From Candidatus Nitrosopumilus sp. (lineage in GTDB: Archaea; Thermoproteota; Nitrososphaeria; Nitrososphaerales; Nitrosopumilaceae): a stretch of 18,687 nucleotides of DNA. Both the position numbers and the translations under genes were made by a program. Positions within the stretch are counted from its first letter, which is position 1. Each line of letters begins with the position of its first letter. A model generated the notes under the pieces. The model was not told where the DNA came from and searched no databases. It was given only the letters and a program-made list of their open reading frames with translations. Location of the stretch: positions 1-18,687 of the forward strand of contig JAOUNZ010000005.1 in NCBI GenBank assembly GCA_029880665.1, given 5' to 3'. Positions 1 through 6,063 of this stretch are shown here, piece after piece.

Positions 1-479
1 ACTGAAAAACTAGGAGCAGCAATTGATGCACGGGAAAATAAAAATTTCATTGTTGTTGCTAGAACAGATGCAAGAGCTACAGAAGGATTGGATGCGGCAA
101 TTGAACGAGGAATCAAAAATAAAAAACAGGTGCAGATGCCATATTCATCGAAGCACCGAGATCAATAGAAGAAATGAGAACAATTGGAAAATCAATCAAA
201 GCTCCTCTTGTTGCAAATATGATAGAAGGTGGAGCCACGCCGTTGAATTATTCTGAAACATTAAACAAAATGGGATTTAACATAATACTATATCCACTTT
301 CAGTGTTATTTGCAAACACATTTGCCACAATGAGTATTTTAAAAGAATTAAAGAAAACTGGAACTACTACAAAATTTAAACAGAAAGTTGTTAGTTTTGA
401 TCAGTTTAACGATTTAGTGGAATTACCAAAGTTTAGAAAAATGGAAAAACAGTACGGGCTCAAAAAGAGAGTAAAATAA
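1..479 (+). pseudogene. Isocitrate lyase / PEP mutase family protein, 5'-truncated by window edge, frameshifted
   Basis: This is the C-terminal part of a (methyl)isocitrate lyase / phosphoenolpyruvate mutase superfamily TIM-barrel enzyme, a group that cleaves or rearranges C-C or C-P bonds of 2-oxo or citrate-like acids. Frame 1 from the window edge reads TEKLGAAIDAREN and then the family motif VARTDARATEGLDAAIERG, up to about base 120. The continuation GADAIFIEAPRSIEEM, then NMIEGGATPL, ILYPLSVLFA and the tail FRKMEKQYGLKKRVK, is in frame 3, from about base 123 to the TAA at 477-479. Frame 1 stops at 166-168. The switch falls in the A run at 121-126, and one extra A would restore the expected ...NKKTGADA... 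join. So either the gene carries a real one-base deletion or the base call in the homopolymer is wrong. The exact substrate (methylisocitrate, oxaloacetate, dimethylmalate) cannot be decided. The start lies outside the window. Confidence 0.8.
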
Positions 480-500
480 AAAATTTCAAGTAAAGCACGG

Positions 501-788
501 TTAAGATGTAACTCTCTTTACTTCAATTTCTATTGTTGAAACATTTCTAGTTCTACCGTCTTGTGACTCTAGTGATTCTGAGCCAATTTTGATTTCTCCG
601 ATAGAGTAGCCTGCATTTTCTGTTTTTCTTGCAATGATTTGAGCTACATCCACAGCACGACCTATGCTGAGTCCTCTAGCTTTGATGTTGACGGAAGGTA
701 AGTTTGCCAACTGAATTAGTGCTGATGTTACATATGCCATCAATGGTTTCTTACCAATGAATACGGTGTCTCGGGTTTCATTTGACAT
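501..788 (-). CDS. alba: Alba family DNA/RNA-binding chromatin protein
   Basis: Alba is a small dimeric protein that coats archaeal DNA and RNA and helps organise chromatin. At 95 residues it has the usual family length. Visible family marks are the N-terminal stretch VFIGKKPLMAYV with the lysine pair K13/K14 (equivalent to the nucleic-acid-binding lysines of Sulfolobus Alba), the RGLSIGRAVDVA segment (R38, R44) that carries further binding residues, and a Gly/Ser/Arg-rich hairpin arm around residues 68-82 that reaches into the minor groove in known structures. It starts with ATG at 788-786. A TATA-like element TTTAAATT lies 23-30 bases upstream, which fits a leaderless mRNA. It converges with the broken gene at 1-479 (about 20 bases apart) and diverges from the HEAT-repeat gene. 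High expression is expected from the family and the promoter match to the ferredoxins, but this is inferred. Confidence 0.95.
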   Translation of the reverse strand: MSNETRDTVFIGKKPLMAYVTSALIQLANLPSVNIKARGLSIGRAVDVAQIIARKTENAGYSIGEIKIGSESLESQDGRTRNVSTIEIEVKRVTS

Positions 789-810
789 GTTGCATTTCCT
801 ATTTAACGAT

Positions 811-824
811 AATTTAAAGCTAGG
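811..824 (-). promoter_or_regulatory. alba promoter: CTAG-containing BRE/TATA element
   Basis: On the minus strand this reads CCTAGCTTTAAATT. The TATA-like core is centred about 27 bases before the alba ATG, the spacing expected when transcription begins at or next to the start codon. The same 14-base element, with two or three changes, stands before both ferredoxin genes (13647-13660 and 14265-14278). Confidence 0.65.
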
Positions 825-903
825 AGAGACTTACTGAATTAAATAAAAAGAATTTGAAAGATTTGAACTAATATTAACCCGAAAAGATGAATTTCTTCAG
901 AAC

Positions 904-1458
904 TTGGAAGATATTTTGAAAATTTTAGAGTCAGGCAAAAGTATAGAGAAAATCAAAATTTTAGAAACACTAGAACAAACAGATAATCCAATAATTTTAG
1001 AAAAAATAATCCTGAAGTTAGATGATGATAGTATTCAAGTAAGAGGAGAGGCATTTAGTTCGCTCCTATTAAATAAAAACAATATTTTGGAGATTTTAAT
1101 TAAAAATTTGAATTCTACAAGTGAAAACATTAGAGGTTACACATCACTAGTGCTGGCAAATAGAAATGAGACATCATCAATTCCTGAAATAATGAAACTC
1201 GTAAAAGATGAATACTCCATAGTCAGATCATGTGCACTGGGTGCACTAGGTCATCTTAAAGCTCAAGAAGTGGAAAAGATTTTTTTGAACTCACTTTCTG
1301 ATTCAAATATAGAAGTAAGAAAAAGTGGACTACAGGCAATTATTGAACTGAATATTTCAATTTCAGAAGAACAAATCAAGCAAATTCTTAAAGAGAAAGA
1401 TCATGAAATCAAAAAGATGATTTCTAAGTTGAGAAAAAGTGGACCGGAAGGGATTTGA
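904..1458 (+). CDS. HEAT-repeat (PBS-lyase-like) protein, TTG start
   Basis: This 184-residue all-helical protein is built of about five HEAT-like repeats with a period near 31 residues. Their cores are visible as DDSIQVRGEAFSSLL (41-55), STSENIRGYTSLVLA (71-85), DEYSIVRSCALGALG (102-116), DSNIEVRKSGLQAII (133-147) and KDHEIKKMISKL (165-176). Each carries the typical D/S-x-x-I/V-R-x-x-A pattern. Such solenoids usually bind proteins, and no enzyme motif is present, so no function is assigned. No in-frame ATG precedes the repeats. The first usable start is TTG at 904, with the A/T-rich TAATATTA about 30 bases upstream as a possible TATA. The last six codons (SGPEGI) and the stop lie within the tRNA-Ala gene on the other strand, a 19-base antisense overlap. 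Confidence 0.8.
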   Translation: MEDILKILESGKSIEKIKILETLEQTDNPIILEKIILKLDDDSIQVRGEAFSSLLLNKNNILEILIKNLNSTSENIRGYTSLVLANRNETSSIPEIMKLVKDEYSIVRSCALGALGHLKAQEVEKIFLNSLSDSNIEVRKSGLQAIIELNISISEEQIKQILKEKDHEIKKMISKLRKSGPEGI

Positions 1459-1513
1459 ACCCTTGATCCGATGCATGCCATGCACCTATCCTACCAGACT
1501 AGACGACCGGCCC
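1440..1513 (-). tRNA. tRNA-Ala (anticodon GGC)
   Basis: A 74-base cloverleaf can be folded by eye. The acceptor stem GGGCCGG pairs with CCGGTCC, the D arm is GTCT/GGAT, the anticodon stem is GGTGC/GCATC with loop ATGGCAT, the variable loop is 5 bases, the T arm AAGGG/CCCTT has loop TTCAAAT, and the discriminator is A. The anticodon GGC reads GCC (Ala). The acceptor stem carries the G3-U70 wobble pair, the identity element of alanine tRNA, which independently supports the call. CCA is not encoded and there is no intron. The 3' 19 bases overlap the end of the HEAT-repeat gene on the opposite strand. Confidence 0.97.
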
Positions 1514-1540
1514 AATTATCAGAATTCTGATCGAAATACG

Positions 1541-1550
1541 TTTTTTAAAT
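1541..1550 (-). promoter_or_regulatory. Candidate TATA box of tRNA-Ala
   Basis: The minus strand reads ATTTAAAAAA, centred about 33 bases before the mature 5' end of the tRNA. This leaves room for a short 5' leader that would be removed by RNase P. A perfect 14-base palindrome ATCAGAATTCTGAT (1518-1531) lies between this box and the tRNA. Palindromes of that size are expected by chance in DNA this A+T-rich, so no function is claimed. Confidence 0.5.
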
Positions 1551-1602
1551 TGGTTATTAACGTTTAGCGGTACAAAATAAAATTGAATTGTGAAATTAAC
1601 AC

Positions 1603-1614
1603 AATATATTTAAC
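1603..1614 (+). promoter_or_regulatory. Candidate TATA box of the FNR-like gene
   Basis: The A/T-rich element AATATATTTAAC is centred about 29-31 bases before the ATG at 1639. In a leaderless archaeal transcript this placement argues for that ATG over the upstream in-frame GTG at 1618, which lies too close to the box. Confidence 0.5.
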
Positions 1615-1638
1615 CGTGTGGATGTTGATTCAATCGTT

Positions 1639-2484
1639 ATGGTAGTAGATAACAAGGCAACAATCACTTATGTTCAATTGTTAAAAGAAGATCTTGTAAT
1701 TCTTAGATTGGTACCAAAAGACGGTCCTGTTCCAGATTACAAAGCAGGTCAATTCATCACGTTAGGATTACCAAATCCATTAGAGGGAGGTAAAATTGTG
1801 AGACGTGCATATTCAATTGCGTCTCATCCAGAAAATAGAGAATACATTGAGTTAATAATAAGATGGGTAAGAAAGCCACTACCAGGCAGATTGACCACAC
1901 AGATATTTAATGCAAAAGAAGGAGATGAAATTCTTTGGTTAAAACCTACCGGCAGAGCTTTATTGATTAATGAAGAACTGCCAAATGGTGAAAAGGATAA
2001 TAGAAGAATTGTTTGTATTGGTGGAGGTACAGGTATTGCACCATTTGTAAGCTATGCACAGCACCTTCATGATTCTGGAGATAAACGCGAGATTATTGTT
2101 TTGCATGGAGCAAGTTATCTGGACGAATTAAGCTACAAAGATTTGCTAACTAATTTAGAGTATGAAAGTGAGAAAAGAGGTAAGAGCGAGTGGAATTTCA
2201 AATACAGAGCTGCAATCAGTAGACCACAAGAATGGTTTAACAGATCATGGTCTGGTCAAGTTGGAAGGGTTGAAACTTTTCTAAGACCAAGAGATAACGG
2301 AATGTCTCCACTTGAAGAATTGATCGGAGATAAAATTACTAAAGAAAACACAATGTTCTATGTTTGTGGTTGGCAAGGTACAATTGATGGTGTTATGGAT
2401 TTCTTAAAGCCAAAAGGTTTTGCCATAGAACATGACAAACGAGAAGACGGCAGTTTTGAAGTCAAATACGAATCATACGGATAA
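1639..2484 (+). CDS. Ferredoxin-NAD(P)H reductase-like flavoprotein
   Basis: This FAD enzyme of the ferredoxin-NADP+ reductase superfamily transfers electrons between NAD(P)H and a one-electron carrier such as ferredoxin. It is 281 residues long from the ATG at 1639; an in-frame GTG at 1618 would add seven residues but sits too near the TATA element. Visible features are a beta-barrel FAD domain with the FAD-phosphate motif RRAYSIAS (about residues 55-62), the NAD(P)-binding GGGTGIAPF (128-136), and a C-terminal YVCGWQGTIDGVMDFL that carries the Cys-Gly pair of the nicotinamide site. It most resembles the bacterial Fpr type. No 2Fe-2S domain is fused. It stands alone on its strand between tRNA-Ala and the nucleotidyltransferase. 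The two ferredoxins at 13077-14242 are possible partners, which is inference only. NADH versus NADPH preference is not readable. Confidence 0.85.
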   Translation: MVVDNKATITYVQLLKEDLVILRLVPKDGPVPDYKAGQFITLGLPNPLEGGKIVRRAYSIASHPENREYIELIIRWVRKPLPGRLTTQIFNAKEGDEILWLKPTGRALLINEELPNGEKDNRRIVCIGGGTGIAPFVSYAQHLHDSGDKREIIVLHGASYLDELSYKDLLTNLEYESEKRGKSEWNFKYRAAISRPQEWFNRSWSGQVGRVETFLRPRDNGMSPLEELIGDKITKENTMFYVCGWQGTIDGVMDFLKPKGFAIEHDKREDGSFEVKYESYG

Positions 2485-2549
2485 AAAAATCAAAGAAGAT
2501 TTTGTCCAAATCAATCATTGAAATATGAGATTGAATCAGCATATAGTAA

Positions 2550-3158
2550 TTGATTACAGCATTGTATCTTGCTCATCTAAATCCAGTGACTAATGCTCAT
2601 GTAGAAATTATTTCAGAGTTAAAAAAAGAGGCAGATATTGTAAAAGTAATGCCCGTAGTTTTCAAAGATGGTGACAGAGAGATCAACAGTAAGAGTTTTC
2701 CATTTAACTTTGAAACTAGGAAAAAAATGTTAACATCTATTTTTGGCGATTCAATACAAATTACTGATGATTATGTATTTTTTGCTCCGTTCAAAAAATA
2801 CTTGCCCCCATTATTATCTCCTAGAACCTGGCAACTAAGAAAGCAAATTCTTCGTGGAGTTAAAGGGGATTTTTTTTCATATACAGGAGACAAGGCTGAA
2901 GGATATATGTTAAAAATTTACAGACTAAAACCAAGAATTGGTGAGAGAAAAATGCTTTCAGCCTCATCAGTTAAAGAAAAATTATTTGATGCTGCACTTG
3001 GCAAGAAGTCCTCATGGAAAGAAGATATCCCAGAGAGCATAGCAAAAATAATTGAAGAGAATTGGAAAACAGTAGAGAAGTTTGCCAATTCAGAAGATAA
3101 GACTAGAAGAGTGGCAGGAATGAAATTTCCTAAAGAAGGATGGTCAAAAATCACGTGA
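2550..3158 (+). CDS. HIGH-superfamily nucleotidyltransferase (NMN adenylyltransferase-like), TTG start
   Basis: This is a 202-residue protein of the nucleotidyltransferase alpha/beta-phosphodiesterase fold, the family that joins a nucleotide to a phosphorylated substrate (NMN, phosphopantetheine, CDP-alcohols). The N-terminal LAHLNPVTNAHVEI (residues 7-20) matches the nucleotide-binding loop, with T-x-A-H in place of the usual H-x-G-H, and is close to the NPITNMH form of NMN adenylyltransferases. The C-terminal LSASSVKEKL (near 130-140) corresponds to the S-x-T-x-x-R motif, with Lys at the usual Arg. These substitutions leave the substrate open: NMN/NaMN is the best guess and a different acceptor is possible. 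The start is fixed: the in-frame stop TAA (2547-2549) immediately precedes the TTG at 2550, and the first strand needs the residues right after it. An A/T-rich box near 2521-2528 fits a leaderless transcript. Confidence 0.65.
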   Translation: MITALYLAHLNPVTNAHVEIISELKKEADIVKVMPVVFKDGDREINSKSFPFNFETRKKMLTSIFGDSIQITDDYVFFAPFKKYLPPLLSPRTWQLRKQILRGVKGDFFSYTGDKAEGYMLKIYRLKPRIGERKMLSASSVKEKLFDAALGKKSSWKEDIPESIAKIIEENWKTVEKFANSEDKTRRVAGMKFPKEGWSKIT

Positions 3159-3235
3159 TAATGAACATTCTAGAGTCAAATTATATCTTAGAACTAATTG
3201 AAAATAGATTAATACACACAGTATAAAAGTGTCCT

Positions 3236-4153
3236 ATGAAACTTCCACTTTCAAAATACGTATGGTTTGATGGAAAATACGTTTTAACAGAAAAAGCCAA
3301 TGTGCCAATAACAACTCATGCGATTCATTACGGGACATCAATCTTTGAAGGAATTAGGGCATACTGGAATGAGGAGAATTTGTATGTGTTTAGATTAGAT
3401 GAACACGTTAAACGATTTAGAAGATCAGGTCAATTTTACAACATTTCATTAAATTTCTCAGATAATGAAATCACCAATGCAATAATAGGAATTTGTAGGA
3501 AAAATAAGATCAAAAAATCATGCTACATTAGACCGTTTTATTTTGTAGGAGATTATGGGATTAATCTTCACGTAACTGAAAAGGCTCCAACAAACGTTGC
3601 AATTTTCACATTTCCTTTTGGGGATTTATTTAATAAGAATGGAATAACTGCTGGAGTTGTATCGTGGAGAAAATTCTCAGATATGTCTACACCTCCACAA
3701 GCAAAAATGGGGGGAAACTATCTAAACTCCATAATTGCTACACAAGAAGCAAAAAGAAACGGTGTGGATGAAGCAATATTGTTAGATCATAATGGAAATG
3801 TTAGCGAGGCACCGGGTGAGAATGTATTCATTGTAAGAGACGGTCAGTTGTTAACACCATCACTTGCATCGTCAGCACTTGAAGGCATAACACGTGACGC
3901 AATTATTAAAATTGCGAGAGATTCAGACATTGATGTAATCGAAAGAGACATTACAAGAAGCGAGTTGACTATGTCAGATGAAATGTTCCTTACGGGAACA
4001 GCAGCTGAAATCACACCTGTAATAGAAATAGATTCAAAAAAAATTGGAAATGGGAAACCGGGAGACATTACAATGAAAATGATGCAAAAATATACAGACA
4101 TAGTCATGAACAAAAATGATGGATACTCCTATTGGTTGACTGAGGTCTATTAG
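3236..4153 (+). CDS. ilvE: Branched-chain amino acid aminotransferase
   Basis: This fold-type IV PLP aminotransferase transfers the amino group between glutamate and the 2-oxo acids of valine, leucine and isoleucine, in the cytosol. At 305 residues it matches bacterial/archaeal IlvE. Visible are HYGTSIFEGIRAY (31-43), the catalytic lysine K157 in QAKMGGNYLNS, the cofactor-holding SEAPGENVF (190-198), SSALEGITRDAI, and GTAAEITPV near the C terminus, which holds the cofactor phosphate. D-amino-acid transaminase or aminodeoxychorismate lyase share the fold, but the KMGGNYLNS form and the length favour IlvE. Its TAG (4151-4153) is followed directly by the ATG of the sugar dehydrogenase, so it heads a four-gene transcript. 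TATAAAA at 3222-3228 is too close to the ATG to serve a leaderless start there. The promoter may be the weaker GATTAATA at 3207-3214. Confidence 0.92.
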   Translation: MKLPLSKYVWFDGKYVLTEKANVPITTHAIHYGTSIFEGIRAYWNEENLYVFRLDEHVKRFRRSGQFYNISLNFSDNEITNAIIGICRKNKIKKSCYIRPFYFVGDYGINLHVTEKAPTNVAIFTFPFGDLFNKNGITAGVVSWRKFSDMSTPPQAKMGGNYLNSIIATQEAKRNGVDEAILLDHNGNVSEAPGENVFIVRDGQLLTPSLASSALEGITRDAIIKIARDSDIDVIERDITRSELTMSDEMFLTGTAAEITPVIEIDSKKIGNGKPGDITMKMMQKYTDIVMNKNDGYSYWLTEVY

Positions 4154-5089
4154 ATGAAAATTGTTCAAATTGGAGTTGGAGGTTGGGGTAAAAATCATAT
4201 TAGAATTTTATCTCATCTAGGAGTCTTAACTGCAGTGTGTGACATAGATCCTGAAAAAAGCAAAGAGTACGGAAAAAAATATTCTATAAACCATTATGAA
4301 ACGTTAGATGAATTATTGAATGTTGAAGATTTTGATGGCGCCTTTGTTGTTACACCTACATCAACTCATACAGAGATTGTAGAAAAACTACTAGTAGCAA
4401 GAAAACATGTATTTGTTGAAAAGCCAATGACATACAAATCAGAAGAGGGTGAAAAACTTGCAAGACTTGCAGAAGAGAGCAAGGTGATTCTTACGTGTGG
4501 ATACATTGAACGATTTAATCCAGCAGTAGCCATTGTAAAAAAAATGGTTAAAGAAAAGAAATTTGGAGATCTGGTAATGTTAGAATTTCACCGTGAAAAT
4601 AGAATACCCCTACATGTCAAAGATATTGGAATTATTTATGATACGTCTGTTCACGATATTGATACTTCAAATTGGTTGTTTAATGATATGCCTCATGTGG
4701 TATTTGCAAGAGCAGGGAAAATAAAACAGGATTATGAAGATTTTGCAAGTATAATGTTAGGATACAGAAATGATCGGGTTGCAATCATTTCATCTAACTG
4801 GATCACGCCAAAAAAACTTAGAAAATTTAACGCAGTTTGTACAGACGCAATGATTTCTTCAGATTTTATCACACAAGAGGTTATTGTGGAAAATGATGAT
4901 GGAATTCAAATAATACCGAATGAAAAACAAGAACCATTATTATTAGAAATTCAAAATTTTCTGGGTGCTGCCGAAGGTAAAAATGAGCAGATTGTCAAAT
5001 TACAAGAAGCAGTCAATGTTACAAAAATAGCTGAAGCTGCACTTTTATCTAGTCAAAAAGGAATACCAATCTATCTGAATTTAAAATGA
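4154..5089 (+). CDS. Gfo/Idh/MocA family NAD(P)-dependent sugar dehydrogenase (WlbA/WbpB-like)
   Basis: This 311-residue oxidoreductase has an N-terminal Rossmann fold (VQIGVGGWGKNH, residues 4-15), the family signature VFVEKPM (E89, K90) and a second catalytic motif SVHDIDTSNW (H167, D170). Family members oxidise or reduce sugar carbons. GYIERFNPAV and the HDID arrangement, with a hexapeptide acetyltransferase two genes on, point to the WlbA/WbpB group, which oxidises the 3-OH of UDP-GlcNAc or UDP-GlcNAc-uronate on the way to 2,3-diacetamido sugars. This assignment is inferred from family and context; inositol or other sugar dehydrogenases remain possible. There are zero bases between the aminotransferase stop and this ATG, and an ATGA overlap with the next gene, so translation is probably coupled. 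Confidence 0.8.
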   Translation: MKIVQIGVGGWGKNHIRILSHLGVLTAVCDIDPEKSKEYGKKYSINHYETLDELLNVEDFDGAFVVTPTSTHTEIVEKLLVARKHVFVEKPMTYKSEEGEKLARLAEESKVILTCGYIERFNPAVAIVKKMVKEKKFGDLVMLEFHRENRIPLHVKDIGIIYDTSVHDIDTSNWLFNDMPHVVFARAGKIKQDYEDFASIMLGYRNDRVAIISSNWITPKKLRKFNAVCTDAMISSDFITQEVIVENDDGIQIIPNEKQEPLLLEIQNFLGAAEGKNEQIVKLQEAVNVTKIAEAALLSSQKGIPIYLNLK

Positions 5090-5355
5090 ACAAAACGATG
5101 ATAAACATTTTGGCATGTCCGATTGACAAAAATCATCCTTTGGAGTTATTTGAAATTGATGAGAAAGATGATGTCATATCAGAAGGAGTATTATTCTGTA
5201 CAAAATGTTCTAGGTTTTATCCAATAATTGAAGAAATTCCAATTATGCTACCTGATGAATTACGAGATAAAAAACAAGAGATTGAATTTTTAAAAAATAA
5301 TAGAAACACATTGCCTGAAAAAATTACTACAAAGGCAAACCCATGGCATTTGTGA
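5086..5355 (+). CDS. Trm112-like small zinc protein
   Basis: This 89-residue protein begins MINILACPIDKNHPLEL and has FCTKCSRFYPIIEEIPIMLPDE, the pattern of the Trm112/YcaR (UPF0434) family: three cysteines (C11 and the CxxC at 38/41) for zinc, followed by YPI-x-E-x-IP-x-ML. Trm112 proteins bind and activate SAM-dependent methyltransferases acting on tRNA, rRNA or release factors; archaeal Trm112 has several partners. Here it lies between two nucleotide-sugar enzymes with no methyltransferase nearby, so its partner must be encoded elsewhere, or it has a local role. It starts at the ATG of the ATGA overlap (5086). ATG 5098 is an alternative that would begin exactly at the conserved core. Confidence 0.75.
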   Translation: MNKTMINILACPIDKNHPLELFEIDEKDDVISEGVLFCTKCSRFYPIIEEIPIMLPDELRDKKQEIEFLKNNRNTLPEKITTKANPWHL

Positions 5356-5359
5356 AATA

Positions 5360-5836
5360 ATGGTTACAAATTTTATTTCTGAAAAAGCCAAAATTGGCAA
5401 AAACGTACAGATTTGGCATTTTTCATATATTGGTGATGATGTGGAAATTGGGGATAATGTCAAAATTGGTTCTCTTGTGCATGTTGATTACAATGTAAAA
5501 ATTGGTACAGATACAAAAATTGAAGGTCAAGCATACATCCCACCACTGTCAAGAATTGGAAAAAATGTATTCATTGGACCTGCAGTAGTATTGACAAATG
5601 ATCCTTTTCCTATGTGCAATAAAATGATAGGAGTTACAATTGAAGATAATGTGGTAATTAATGCACGTGCAGTTATCAAAGCAGGGGTAACTGTAGGAAG
5701 AAACAGTGTTGTTGCAATGGGAGCAGTTGTAACAAGAGATGTTCCTGAGAATTCAGTTGTCATGGGTTTTCCTGCAACTATAAGATACTCAAGAGATGAA
5801 TATGACAAAAAACAAAAACAATGGAAAGAGAGTTAG
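5360..5836 (+). CDS. Hexapeptide-repeat N-acetyltransferase (WlbB/WbpD-like)
   Basis: This 158-residue protein is made of left-handed beta-helix hexapeptide repeats, seen as IGKNVQ, IGDDVEIGDNVKIGSLVHV, IGTDTKIEG, IGKNVFIGP, then GVTVGRNSVVAMGAVVTRDVP and VVMGFPA. The pattern VFIGPAVVLTND before an insertion loop is typical of acetyl-CoA-dependent sugar N-acetyltransferases of the WlbB/WbpD group. These acetylate the 3-amino group of UDP-2-acetamido-3-amino sugars, the step two reactions after the dehydrogenase encoded upstream. It has the usual length and no membrane segment. The gene follows the Trm112-like gene by four bases. Its stop overlaps the stop of the convergent membrane-protein gene. 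The acceptor is inferred from context; serine acetyltransferase or carbonic anhydrase-like relatives are less likely. Confidence 0.78.
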   Translation: MVTNFISEKAKIGKNVQIWHFSYIGDDVEIGDNVKIGSLVHVDYNVKIGTDTKIEGQAYIPPLSRIGKNVFIGPAVVLTNDPFPMCNKMIGVTIEDNVVINARAVIKAGVTVGRNSVVAMGAVVTRDVPENSVVMGFPATIRYSRDEYDKKQKQWKES

Positions 5837-6063
5837 GATTTAATTTCTTTTCTGAAAATCATATTTTTTAATTTCGACAGGATTAAAATCCACATAACAA
5901 CTAAGACAATGGCAATTATTGCTTTGATAAGAGATGAGATAAACCAATCAAGATCACCAAATCCAGAAATTGATATTGGTCCTAGAATGGTAACAACAAT
6001 TCCACCGCCAACAAGAATCAAAATCCACATTGCAAACAAAAATCCAAATAAATTAGATATCAA
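5833..6063 (-). CDS. Small two-helix membrane protein, unknown function
   Basis: I do not recognise this 76-residue protein. It has two strongly hydrophobic segments (about residues 5-27, rich in L/I/V/G, and 43-63) linked by SISGFGDLDW, and a basic tail KLKNMIFRKEIKS. This predicts a helical hairpin with both ends in the cytoplasm. It starts with TTG inside the overlap TTGA with the stop of the glycosyltransferase gene, so it is probably translated by coupling and forms the last cistron of the replication/glycan run. Its 3' end overlaps by 4 bases the stop region of the convergent acetyltransferase gene. Its place suggests an accessory subunit of the GT4 enzyme; nothing in the sequence proves this. 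Confidence 0.65.
   Translation of the reverse strand: MISNLFGFLFAMWILILVGGGIVVTILGPISISGFGDLDWFISSLIKAIIAIVLVVMWILILSKLKNMIFRKEIKS

Noticed and set aside
23..256. 77-residue frame starting MMHGKIKISLL
   Set aside because: It overlaps in another frame the clear isocitrate lyase family matches; low-complexity, family-less translation.
1518..1531. 14-base palindrome ATCAGAATTCTGAT between the tRNA-Ala TATA and the tRNA
   Set aside because: With about one-third G+C a few such palindromes are expected per window; position is suggestive but not enough for an operator call.
3222..3228. TATAAAA as the promoter of the aminotransferase gene
   Set aside because: It is only about 10 bases before the ATG; transcription from it would start inside the gene, and there is no suitable later start codon.
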